A DNA stretch of 64,000 bases from assembly GCA_016802295.1 (NCBI GenBank), contig JAESIW010000129.1:290061-354060 (forward strand), in the 5' to 3' direction. This document shows, piece after piece, positions 47,638-60,258 of this stretch (position 1 is its first letter; the number at the start of each line of letters is the position of its first letter). The DNA is from Brachionus rotundiformis (lineage: Eukaryota > Rotifera > Eurotatoria > Ploima > Brachionidae). Below the pieces are notes generated by a model. The model was not told the DNA's origin. It saw only the letters and a program-made list of their open reading frames with translations, and made no database searches. Position numbers and translations under genes: made by a program.

Positions 47638-48793
47638 GTCATCGGAGCTAAACACACTGCTAGAATTTAAACTTTAGTTTTGGTTAAAAGAGTTAGAAGT
47701 TTTAAATCTTATTAAATATTATCTTTTAAATTAAGCTTTAAAAATTTGTTTAATTTATCTTAAATTTTAAAAATATAATCAAATAAAATCTCAGAATAAT
47801 TTTTAGAAAATATTCAAAACTTAATCAGATTATTTTCTTATTTTATTTTTAGATTACGATTAATAAATTTTAATCATAAAGTTCAAATTTTAAATTTTTT
47901 GGGTTTTTAGTAAAAAAATGATGTATATAAAATCGTATAGCCAAATACTGAATGTTGCAAAAGTTTTGAAAATTTTTTGTTTAAAGAATATTTGAAAAAA
48001 AAATAGACAAGAATTATAAAAAAGGGATTTTTACACAGATATATGGCTATTCAATTAATCTCAATAGAGATTGTACCTCCAATATACTACTTAAAAATTC
48101 GGGTCTATGAATCAAACCTTTGAAAAGAAATTAAAATAGCCTTTTGCATCGAGTTAATATTATTAAATTCGAAATTCTACACCGGTAAACCGTTAATTTT
48201 AATTTGTATAAAATACTTATAATTTAGTAATTTAGTAAATTGAATAGATAAGTATATTAAAAATATTGAAATGACACAGATTGAACACGAATTATGTTTT
48301 CAAAATTAAAATTGCGCTCGTTAAATAATTTTATTAATATAAGATAACAAATGACAAAAAAATTATTGCCTTTATTTTTTGTGATCAAATTTCAAAAATG
48401 AATTTTTTATTTGTTTATATCTTCACAACTTTTCAGAATATATAAAAGCTGCAAAATATTTTTCATTTTTATCCTATTAAGAACATCATCAAAAAAAATG
48501 ATAACAATTTCATACAAATTCTTAAAATTAAGTTTTTTTCAATTTGAAAAATTCAGAAATATTCCTTTGAAATTTATAATAAATAATTTAAAATATATAT
48601 ATATATATTCAATAATTGTTAGACATTATTAAAGTTTATTTTGATTTTTTAAATAATTTCTTAAAATTAAGAAATTTTTTGAAATAGTTAGCAGAACTTA
48701 GTTATTGTCTTTGAAAATTCGAGTATACTGAATAAAGAAATTATCTGATTTAATTAAGGTTTTAATTTGTTTTGATAATTAAAGAGTTAAAAA
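47638..48793. other. AT-rich intergenic stretch
   Basis: Between G-gamma and ATG7. A 73-codon frame at 48,411-48,632 is Ile/Lys/Phe/Ser-biased with a TA-dinucleotide run and is not considered coding. A less AT-rich patch at about 48,010-48,190 has no recognisable content. Confidence 0.55.
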
Positions 48794-51598
48794 ATGCAAT
48801 CAGAAAATGAAAAAGATTTGATTAAATTTGTTCCTTTCAATAGTTGCATTAATCCAAGTTTTTGGTTCGAACTTAATCGTGTTAAGTTGGATGATTACAA
48901 GTTAAACGACGATTTTAAAGATTTAATAGGATTCTGTAGTACCTGTAGTCGAAACATTTTTTTTATTGAAACCAATTGATAAAATTTTGATCTTTTAAGG
49001 TTCCAGCAATAACCTTCCACCTATTTTAAATTTTGACTACTCATCATTTAAGCAGTATTTTTTAATTAATAGTCAATTTATTTATTTTAATTTAAAACTT
49101 TCTAGTAATGTCGATAACATGAAACATGGACATGAAAATGTTATAAATGTAGAAGGTCAAATCAAAATTTTTAATACAATTAATGAGTTTAATTTAATGG
49201 ATAAAAATAAACTCCTAGACGAATTCGGTCAAAATGTATTTTTATCATTTTTAATCAAATTATTTTTAATTAAATTGTAAGATATGGAATGATATAAAAT
49301 CGGGAAAGATATTGGATGAACCCAATAAATTGACTAGATTCTGTTTAATTGTTTTTGCAGTACGTTAAATCATTTTAAAAAAAACTTCTAATTTTGAATT
49401 TAAGAATTTGAAAAATTATGTATTCCATTATTGGTTTGCATTTCCAGCTCTTACTTTTCCATTAAAATCATACTATCAATTAAAATTGACCAAGTTTTTA
49501 GATTATTTTTCGACTGAACAAGTAATCTAAATTGTTGCAACTTTTCTAAAAATTTGAAAATTCATTTTTTAGACTGGTCAAATTCTTGAAAATATGGACA
49601 GATTTCAGTTAAACTACAGAAGTCATCAAAGTTTTTTTGCAATTGATTATGAAACTTTAGAAGTTTTATCAGTAAAAAAGGGTATACATTTAAACAACTG
49701 TAACAAAAAAGTTCTTTTCGGATTATATGATCCTAATTCCCACTCAAATCACCCTGGATGGCCTTTAAGAAATTATTTAGCTCTTCTAGCTTTGAAATGG
49801 TAAGCTAACAATTTTTGATTGGATTATCTTAAATTTAATAACAAGTAATCAAAATGAACAAGAGACAAGAAAGTTCGAGATTGTTTTATTTAGAGATAGG
49901 TATCATGGTGGTGAACGAAACTCAGATCTTAGTTTGATAATGGAAGTCGAAGTTTTTAGCATTACTGAAAACGAGAAAAAAATTAATACAATTGGATGGG
50001 AACGAAACGAAAAGAGTCAACTTCATCCACGTATGGTTAATATGTCGGACAGCATGAATACTGAAAAATTAGCTGAATCTGCTGTCAGTCTTAACTTAAA
50101 ATTAATGAAATGGAGAATAGCTCCTGACATAAATTTGGATATTATAAAAAATCAAAAGTGTCTTTTACTTGGGAGTGGCACTTTAGGATGTAATGTTGCC
50201 AGATGTTTAATGGTATTAAATAGATTTTTCCAATAGATTAAAATCTTATTAATTTTCTAGGCATGGGGTGTAGAGCAAATTACTTTTGTAGATAATTCAA
50301 AAGTTAGTTATTCTAATCCAGTAAGACAAAGCCTTTTTGTTTTTCAAGATAGTATTGGAAGTAACTCAAAGGAAAATCATAAATCAGTGAAAGCGGCAGA
50401 AAATTTAAAATTAATATATCCTGGTGTGGTATGTTAACTAAGCATTTAAAATATATATTTTAATTTTTAATTGATTAAAGCATGCTAAAGGTGTCGTTTT
50501 ATCAATTCCAATGCCTGGTCATTATGTTGGGGGTATTTTTAATAACCTGAAAAGATTGTGTTCTTTAAATATTCTTTTAAGATAATATTCGTTCCAAGAT
50601 AAAAAATGATGTAAAACAATTGGAACAATTAATCAAAGAGCACGATTGTATTTTTCTATTGATGGATACTCGAGAGTCAAGATGGCTTCCAACAGTAATT
50701 GCAGCTGCTGAAAAAAAAGTAAAATATTGTTCGAAAAAAAAATAAAATAAATCAAGTATTTATTTCTTTTTTAAGCTGGTAATTAATTCCGCACTCGGTT
50801 TTGATAGTTACTTAGTAATGAGACATGGTGTAAAAACAGGAGATCCTGAAAAAGACAAATTGCCCGCAAATTTTCAACCAGCTCAAAAAATACTAAGTAA
50901 TCATTTAGGGTGTTATTTTTGTAATGATATTGTTGCTCCTGGAAATGTTCGTATTTTTAGTTTATCTTTTTAACAAGAATAAATCTTGTTTTAGAGTACA
51001 ATTGATAGAACTTTGGATCAACAATGTACAGTAAGTCGCCCAGGATTGTCAATGATAGCATCTGCTTTAGCAGTTGAGCTTTTTGCTAATGTGATGCAGC
51101 ATCCCTTAAAGTATAAAATTCAGTAAAGAATTTTGATATATTTTGATGATTTAAACATTAGACAGAATGTACCGAGCATTTACTCAACTGAAAAATTGTA
51201 TGATTTGAAGGAATCATGTCTTGGAATAGTTCCACATCAAGTACTGCAACAAAGTTTATTAATTAATTTTATTAGTTATTCAATTTTTATCATAAAGATC
51301 AGAGGTTATTTACATTCATTTTCAATGATATTACCAACAAGTCAAGCTTTTGATAAATGTACGGCATGTTCAAATGAAGTAACTTATTTTTTCAATAACC
51401 TAGCCAATAAATTTTTTATTTTTATTTTAATAAAAGATTATTGATATGTATAGAAAAGAAGGTTTTGATTTCCTGATTAAAGTTTTCAATGATCCAAATT
51501 ACTTAGAAGACGTAACCGGTTTAAAAGAACTTAAAGCTGCTCTCGATCAAGCAGACTTCGATTTAGTCTCAGGTCTGAGTGATTCTGACGAATCTTAA
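48794..51598 (+). CDS. ATG7: Autophagy E1-like enzyme ATG7
   Basis: E1-type enzyme that activates ATG8/LC3 and ATG12 for autophagosome formation in the cytosol. 14 exons, from 48794-48938 to 51437-51598, all in phase; 711 aa (human 703). The N-terminal domain (about 1-300) has FWFELNRVKLDDYKL and YDPNSHSNHPGWPLRN. The adenylation domain has the ATP loop LLLGSGTLGCNVARCLM (about 374-390), VDNSKVSYSNPVRQ and FLLMDTRESRWLP. Zinc-binding cysteines are in GCYFCND and CTAC. The catalytic Cys is in QQCTVSRPGLSM (about C577, equivalent to human C572). The acidic C terminus (SDSDES-like) is conserved. Nothing is missing, so the enzyme should be active. Confidence 0.96.
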
Positions 51599-52179
51599 TC
51601 ATTATTTGTTATTATTGTGATACGCAATTAAATAATTTAAGTTTATTGAAAGAATTTTCATTTTTACAGAACTAATTTAAAAAAATATTTAATTTTTTAC
51701 GAAAAGAGAGTTTTTATCTTTTTTCTTTTTGAATAAAAATCTTATAAAATTCAACTTATAATTTGTGGTTTACAATATTTTTATAAGAAATCGTTATTAT
51801 CGTTTTTATGTTACTTATAACCTAAGGTTTAAAAGAATCAAATTTAGAATTAGAATAAAATTAGAAAAATATATATGAAATTTCAATTAAATATTTATTT
51901 TGTATTAAATCTTTAGTTAATTAAAGCTATAGAATATGAGACGTTTTTATTGTAGAATTTTTAAGTCTTTATCCAAACCCTGTCGGCTTATTTTAGAAAA
52001 ATATTGATTTGTATGTCAAATAATACTTTAAAGTCATATAAATAAGTCGAAAGAAATTAATTTAAAAAATAGGTTGCCATTTGTTTTAATTTTTGATGAC
52101 TCGAAAGTGTTGATTTATTATTGTTAAACTTTCGAACTATAAAAAAAATATTCGAAAAATGAGGTCACCATTCGAAAAA
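51599..52179. other. Intergenic region upstream of the second Ly6 gene
   Basis: AT-rich. Close to the Ly6 start, TCGAAAGT and ACTTTCGA form a loose inverted repeat around 52,100-52,137, followed by two ATTCGAAAAA copies. This may be promoter structure; nothing more can be said. Confidence 0.45.
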
Positions 52180-52769
52180 ATGAAGATTTTTTTCTTAATA
52201 AGTATTTCATTTAATCTAATATTGAGTTAATATTGCTAAATTTTTTGTTTTAAAAGTTTTTCTTAAAACTCTTCATTGCCAATATTTTAAAGATTTTACC
52301 ACTAATGTTTATGGAAGACAGCCATTTGAGTGTTACAAATGTACAAATAATCATCAGTTAACGAATACAAGGGGAAAATATAGTCAAGCTGATGATGCAT
52401 GTGGATTCGGAAGCAAATTTAATCCACGGAGTTCATTAATTGAAAAAGAACTTTGTTATACTTATTGCATGGTTAATTTTTGTTTTATTTCTTACATTAA
52501 TCTATTAGTAAATTTCTAACATGAATAATTTAAATATTTAGAAAAAAGAAGTTGGTATTGTAGGAGGAAAAATAGATGTCGAAAGACGATGTGAACCTAC
52601 CTGTCAAGAATATAATGGAAATACAAAAATTAGATACTTAGTTGATAGAGTTTCATGTTGTATTGGGAATGCTTGCAATTCTGCTAATAAGAAAACATTA
52701 ATTACTCCTGTAAATATTAATATACCTGTAATATTATATTTATTAAATTTTTGGAAAAATTATGTTTAA
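52180..52769 (+). CDS. Second Ly6/uPAR three-finger GPI-type protein
   Basis: Three exons, 52180-52225, 52293-52471 and 52542-52769, join in phase to 150 aa. Signal peptide encoded by the first exon (KIFFLISISFNLIL). The mature chain contains exactly ten cysteines in Ly6 order, from FECYKCTNN, through the middle CYTYC and RRCEPTC, to VSCCIGNACNS, the CC-x(4)-C-N closing motif. A hydrophobic C-terminal end (IPVILYLLNFWKNYV) fits a GPI signal, although it finishes with a charged residue. It shares little beyond the Cys pattern with the Ly6 protein at 21.4 kb, so these are not recent duplicates. Function unknown; receptor or channel modulation is the common role of the family. Confidence 0.83.
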
Positions 52770-55700
52770 AGTAATATATCTTATATTATGTTCATTAATA
52801 TTTTACACTTTTTAATAACAGAAATTGAAAAAAAAATTTAATTTATAATTATTTCTTTATTTGATTTAAAATTTTTATTTTTTTTTACATCGATAATTAT
52901 TAATTTAAATACTATTTTAAATATTCTTTAAGATTTTCCAAGCATTTAAATTAATTTTAAAATTATTTTTGTTATTATAGAAGAATTAATTGTCTAAAAA
53001 TAATTATTAAAAATAAATTATTCACTGATCAGAAATTTCATTTAAACATATATATATATATAAATTTAGTTGATCATTGCTTCAAAAAAATTTTCAAATT
53101 TGTTTTGAATAGTTAAGTTCTTAATTATAAATAAAAGCTTGTTATTAATTAAAATATAAACAATTTTAGCTGCAATATTTATCCATAATTATTTCTTAAT
53201 AATTTTTAGAATTTAGTTTCAAATAAATATCTTATGAACACAAACAATATTTATATACTAAGTATATAGATCCGTATAAAAATAATCAATTTTAGGTTAG
53301 AATAGTATTTTATTTTAGTATATTAATGAATCTTGTTATACATTTTTAAAGTTAAACACTAGAGACAAATTTTTAATGAATAGATGTTTTAATTTTAAAT
53401 TGGCATTTAACTCAATTTGACAATCTTTAAATAAATCATTATGATAAACCAAAAGTTTGAACTTCTAATTCATATTTTTTTAAGCATGAAAATTTTATAA
53501 AGCAATAAATGAATATTTAAAAAGAAATCTAAGAACTCGTATAGCAAAATTTAGAAGTCATTTAAAAAAATTTAAGTTTATTTATTCAGATTATTTATAT
53601 AAAATTCAATCAAATTAATTCAAAAATTTTTCAAAACTAATTAGATTATTCTAAGTAAGATGCATGTTAAGCAATTTTATTATTAAATAATTATATTATT
53701 TTATTTGCTATGGTTTGAATTAAATATTAAATTTCAATTAAATAAATAAACCCAAAAAGGTATTTGTACTCTATTTAATTACAATAGATATCTTAACAAT
53801 ATTTTATCCGAATTAGTTCAGTTCCAGGATATCAATTTTGAGAAAAATTGTATTCAGAATGATAAAATATTTATTGTTTTCTCGTTAGTTGTATATTCTC
53901 TAGTGAAATATTAATAAATAAATCGATCAGTTCTGAGTTTATATATTTTTTTTTAATGTGATGAAGTGCTGAAATTTTCTTATAAATGAGATAAAAAAAA
54001 ATCTTATTCGAGAACTCGTTTATAACAATTTGATTTAAGATAATAAAATCTAATTTTATAGATATCGATTTCTTGAGTAATCTACAACCATTTCCAAAAA
54101 ACTATATTTTTGATAAATTAATTTAGGAAAATATATAATAATATCATTCCAAGTAGATCTCATAATATATTTTTAAATTTAATCTTTATTTTAGATTAAT
54201 TTAAAAAAGATATCTTTTTTACTATTTAATAAGTACATAAAAAACTTTTTTTTTTCGATTGACTGGATTCCAAATTTGATAATTTTGATTTTAATTGTTT
54301 AAAATCGGAATGTAAAATAAATCATTCTATAAATCGTAAACTAACATCTATTAATATAAGTTAATGTTTAACAAAAATTAATTATATATGAAATATATAA
54401 TAAAGATAGTTATCAGATTTATTCAATTTTTTTGTTTAATTATTAACTGCTATATTTTATGAGAATTTAGAAAATATATTTGTATTAATTCATTTATAAG
54501 AAAATTATTTTTTCATACTATCATTTAGGTTTCAGAATTTATTTGTCCTACTTAAGTTTTTATTTATATTTTATATTAATAATTATTACTTATTTAAACA
54601 AATCAGATATTAAAAGTATTGAAGATTTTAACGAAAGATGACAATCCCTAGATGTTTTGGATTTTGATTATTATATTTACTTGATATTCCTAAGAAAATC
54701 TTGATTAATTTTTAATCAAAATAATAAACAATGGATCAATATATTTCAAGAGTAAAATTTTTGAAATTGATGATTGCCTTGTAACTCTAAAAGTATAATT
54801 TTTGTAAAATTTTTTATAATTCGTCTTTTCTTTCTTTAGAAATATAATCATGGAGTTTTTGAGAATAAAAACTTAGACACAATAGTCCTAATTTTTCAAA
54901 TTTATGGGCTTAAAACCATGAATTATCTTTTTTTGAAGAGTTTAATTAATCGAAAAATATAATCATCATCAATTTTTAGAATTATGTGCCTAAAAGAAAG
55001 ATTCATTTTTTATTGAATTTTCTATTCAATTAATGAAAAGATTCTTCATAGCGAAGAATTCATTAATTTTTATATCACAAGTTAAGTTAAACGTGATTTA
55101 TATCATTAAACAGGAAACTTTGCTTAGTAGAAAATAATTAATGATAAAAACTTTTTAATTATATAGCTAATTTTGATTTTTATTTTAAATTTGATTTATT
55201 ATTGTAAATTTTAGGTTAGGTGAACTATCGGATACTAATGAACATATGCCACATTGTTCGATGAAAAAAATTTAATTTTAAAATAAAATTGGATAATATA
55301 AAAAAATTAATTTCTAGTTTTTTTAAGATAAGAAGTTTTTGCTTCAGGGAGTATTCTATGAAACAAAGTTTAGGAATCAGATTAGATGAAGAAGTTTTTG
55401 TGAATGAAATTCTTAAATCAATATTCGGATATATATTAGTTGGCTTCAGTCAAACGAAACTATATTAAAAATTTATATTTTGCTTGTCTCGGAATAAATT
55501 AGGCTATATTGACTTTTTTTGGAATGAAAAATTACTTCAAAATTAAGTAAATTATTTTAAAATCCTAAATATTTATTTACTTATACTTAAAATCGATTAT
55601 TTTTTAGAAAACTTACATTACTTCATCAGAATTTGATTTTAAGACTATTAATCTATAAAATCAATTAATTTTATATTAAACTTTAAAATTAATTTTTCAA

Positions 55701-58700
55701 AACTATTATCAAAATAATTATGTAATAATAATTTATTTAAATATGAAAAAATGTAATTTATTTATTAGATATATTATTTAACACAATTAGAGAATTAAAT
55801 TTTTTTCTTAAAAATAATCCAACTCAATGATTCAGGCTTTGAAAATATGTTGCATTTTTTATTAGAAACAATCAACATTACGAGAAGAAATTGAAAAATA
55901 AATCGGTATTTAAATGAAATATTCAAATCATTTGAAGATAATTGCAGTTTTAATTTTTAATTAAAATGCAAATAAAAAAGAATCTTTCAAATGATTTCAA
56001 TTATAACCACTTGTCATTTTTAGAATTCTTTGATTTTAATTGAACCAATTTAATGCCAAATTGCTGTTTTTAAACTTTAGAAAGATAAGTTTTTTGTTTG
56101 AGTTTAACTTTTATCAGGAAAATATGTTTTTTACTTACTCAATACCTGGACAATGAGTTATCCGATAGAAACTAGAAATATTGCGTGTCATTACTTATTA
56201 TGCAAGTCCATCGAGAATATTAATACTCAAATGCTTTTTCAAGTCTATTTGTTTATTGCATGATTCTATTTAGCAATGTTTAGGTTTTACTGTTCAGGTT
56301 GGATTATAATCAAATAAATGGACAAAAAGCATATGCACACCGCAAATTAATTAAAAACAAGAGTTCTGCTTTATCGATAAAAGCTCTTGCTGGAAAGAGC
56401 AGTACTTTCTTAAAACTATAGACTAGCTTTTCTCGTTATATGTCGAAAAGGCCACTTATATGGTTAGGAAAGGTTATTAGATATCCTGGATTTAGGATTA
56501 ATTCGGAAGACTTACAAGATGATATAAACACCTTTCAGGATTTAGAATCATAAACAGAAATATTAAATCAAAACAATTCTTTTAATTTAATATATTTTGC
56601 TATTTTTCAAATATTCTATTCATTTTTTCGATTTTATTTCAGAATTTTTCTAGCTAAATATTTATTAATTAAAAAAATAAAAATTAGCTCTTCTGGTTAA
56701 TTATAAATAAATATGTATACAAAACAAGAAAATTTAATGAATTTGAATCACCTCAAAAAACAAAATTTTATGAAGTCGAATTAGCCAATATATCAATTTT
56801 CATATTTAATATTTGATTTAATTTTTGTTTACTTTTTAGATATCGTCTTAATTTTTTCTATTATATATTTTTAAAGAATTTCAACAGAAAAAAGGCATTT
56901 ATTCATGACAACAAAGAAAATATCTTAACGATTCTTATCTTTTCAAATGGGAAAATATTCTTATTTATCGATAATTTATTTAAATTTAATTCAAAATGCT
57001 TTCAAAAAAGTAATTTCGATTAAATAGGAAATATTTACAGTATTTTAACTTTTCTACTTGTATTTTATCGATTTTCTTCAATTCGAGACTTTATCTCATC
57101 TTTAAATTTTCTTTTATTTTCATTCTAATGCAAATTTTAATAAATATAATAATAATAGCGAAAAGTGAGTCTAAATTAAACCTTAAAAAATTTTCAGATC
57201 TATTAAATTTAAGTTTTATAAATTTTTTTTGAAAGCGAAATTTATTGCATAGCTTATGTTTTAAATTTTTATTTAACTTAAAAAGTTTAATAAGAGCTCA
57301 AAAGACTTGTTAATTTAGATCATAAAACGATGTTTATTTATTCAATCTAACAGAACAACAAACTGGGCAATTGATTAATAAGATTTCTAGTGATGAGTAA
57401 ATTAAAGTTTCAGGACCTGAATATTCAAAATCGAATATATTTTTATTCCAAATCAAATAATATTTTATTGAAAATATTTTCTTAGACAAATTCGATTTAA
57501 TTTAATGATGAAGAATTATTCTATTCGTATTTTTATTGAGTAAATAGAAATATTAATCATCTAACAACTATATAAGTATACAAGCTTTTCATTAAATATT
57601 CATAAAAATAATTGCTTGGAAATAAAAATACGTCCGTTTTGTATTTTTAAGATAAGAATAGATTTTTTAATTCCTTTTAAATAATTAAAAAAAGAAAAAA
57701 TTTTTATATCAGTAAGAAAAATCAAAATTAGGAAGTAAGTTTTTAAGTTTGGAATATTTAGGAATTTTAAAATTTAGTTTTTGATTTGATATATGTGAAT
57801 TCTAGAAACAGAGCTTTTTTAAATGACTTTGATATAAATATATCAAAACTAACAAAATATAAATAAGTACCAAAATTTGACCACGACTAAGGCATATTGT
57901 ATTTTTGCTAAGTTGTTTGAAAATTGATTCTTTTGATAATTGGTCCACATACTGAGCAATTAAAATCCAAAGCTGTGAGAATCATTCATCATAATAAAGA
58001 TATAAGGTAGTTCCTCGAAGCTTTTTAATTGATTAGTATCAGATTTTCAAAATGCTAAAAGTTTTTGACTGGCATTTTTTATTTAATAAAAGCGCTAGAG
58101 TATTTTAAAGATTGTATGAAGATATGAAATTAACAAAACGAAATGATTAATTAATCAAATGAATTAAAGATCGTTGTAAATGATACCAGTTTTGTTTTAA
58201 TGGGCAAAATAAATTAACTTGTTGATTTGATATATAGATTAAATCATTTGTTCAAGCAAAATAAGGTGGCTTGAATTCATAACTTTTCTTAACTGTTAAA
58301 GCTTTACGTCGCCCATCATTCAATCAATCAAAAGTTTATTTCACGTTAACGATAACTAATCAATCATTTCATGTCAACAAAATAATGCATTTTTCCTAAA
58401 GGACTAAGGATAACCAACTAAATGATTAGAAAGTGATTCAAAAATGTCTTCTTTTGAGTACAAATTTTTTAGTCATATTTAAATTTTTCTCTAAATGATT
58501 GAAATTAAAAAAATAGAAAAAGCCCTTTTTAGTCATTCATGTATTTGTTATAATTGAAAAAAATTTTTTTGCCATTTGTCTTGTAAATAAAAATTGTGAT
58601 ATAAAGAATAGTAGTATATTTTTAGTTTTGAGGAAAATAATTAAACTAGAATCCTAGCAACAAATTATTTAAAGCTTTTCAGTTTTCTTTTCATTCACTG

Positions 58701-60258
58701 GAAACGGAAGTCGGAAATTGTAAAAGATTATGATTAGTTCCTTTTCCTATTTAAAAATAACCAAAATGTTTAACAGAATATAAATTGTTCAAAGACTATT
58801 AGGAATATTCGATTTAAACATTTACGAAAAAATATTGCAAAATTACAGCGATACAAGAAAAAACAAATTCCCTATTTTTATTTTAATATATTGAATACAA
58901 GAGTAAAAGAATTAATTAAATCTTGAGTGCTTTTAAACGAAATAAATTAATTTTAATTTCTGGACTTAAGTTAAAAAAATTAAGAAAGAATCATTAAGGT
59001 AAGTATGTAGGACATGAATTATATTTCACTGTATTAATAAATTTTAAAAATAAATTCAGTTTTGAGATCAATAATCTTCTAATCAATCTATTTTAATTTC
59101 ATTTAATTTTTTTCGAAAATTTGGTTTAAACTACCGAATAATTTGTTTCTTATTAAAGCAGGTAATTTTCTTTAGCTAGCGAAACGCTTATAATAAAAAA
59201 AGGTATTCGAAATATTTTCTAATGATTATAATTTCTTGTTAAATTGCACGCTACTTCAATTAATTTATTTCTAAAATTATTTTTTTTTTGTAATTTAAGT
59301 ATTTAATTGAATAATCTAAAATGGAAATGATTTATTCGTATTTTGAAACCTAGTCATTTTCAGATCTTGTGAAAATTATTTAATTTGGATATTAATTTAT
59401 TTTTAATCTTGTTCTCGGCAATATATAAACGTCTTAGCATATTTTTACTCTATATTTAATATAAATCTCTTATTTTAAAGAACCATATTATTCTATTATT
59501 TTTGCTAACGGAAATAATTTAGCAAATTCAAATCGTTAAAAAAGACGAAAATCGATCCAGTTAAGATAGTTCAAAATTTAGAAGGAATTGAAATAGAGTT
59601 TAATAGAATTGTTTATACCATCAAATAGAAAACAATTTAGATATTTTTGTAAATAAATTTTATAAAAATTTAAATATGAATTCCTGTTAGTAAAAGATTC
59701 TTTATATTTAACTTTCAAATACTTAGTTTATAATATGGTGTAGATATAAAAAAATTTCATTATTCTCTTTATTTTTAGAGATTTTAGAATAGTTATTCAT
59801 AGTTTTTTACTCAATAAATAAAACGAATTCCAATATTCCATAGTCTTAATGCATTTGACTCAAAATATCTGAGTCAAATAATGTAAATATTGTCATTGGA
59901 AACCTTGAAGCATTAAAATGAAAAAGCTGTCTTAAATTTTTAGACTTGAAGCTTATTAAAAGATATCTATGTTATTGACATTGAAAATTGAGAAAAAAAT
60001 CTTAAAATAATATTTATTCGCTTGAGAAAGTTTGAAATCTTTCTTATTTAATTACTTAAAATTTAGAAATAAAAAATTAAGATTTGTATTTCCTAATTAA
60101 TAGAAAAAATTGTTTTTTTTCAGATGAATGATTTAATTTAATAAGTTTAAATTTTTTGATTTTAATTTCGTTTAAATAATCAAAATACGTTCATGCAGTT
60201 AATGAAATGTTCAAGATAATGAAATGTCATTATATTTAATAATTATTTTGTTGCAAAA
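52770..60258. other. 7.5-kb gene desert
   Basis: The longest stretch without a gene. Most of it is A/T homopolymers and TA-rich DNA. Less AT-rich islands at about 55,300-55,470, 56,100-56,560 and 57,930-58,110 hold short broken frames that look like decayed mobile-element coding sequence (see the pseudogene entry and the findings). No LTRs, tRNAs or satellite arrays were recognised by eye. The right end should contain the promoter of the Ig receptor. Confidence 0.5.
56108..56553 (+). pseudogene. Decayed integrase-like fragment of a retroelement
   Basis: Two adjacent broken frames. The first (56108-56263, ends in TGA) encodes KYVFYLLNTWTMSYPIETRN, which recalls the core start of Ty3/gypsy-type integrases (KYxLxxxDxxTxxxxYP). 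The second, in another frame (56284-56553), begins with YNQINGQKAYAHRKLI, like the integrase motif HPQTNGQxERxNRTL. It is open for 89 codons apart from one TAG at 56419-56421. Base composition is less AT-rich than the surroundings. The middle of the core domain, including the aspartate between the two motifs, is not found, so this is a deleted, frameshifted relic and not a working gene. Assignment rests on two short motifs read by eye and is tentative. No LTRs were seen. Confidence 0.35.

Noticed and set aside
48411..48632. 73-codon frame between G-gamma and ATG7
   Set aside because: Biased to residues coded by A/T, contains a TA repeat and no domain.
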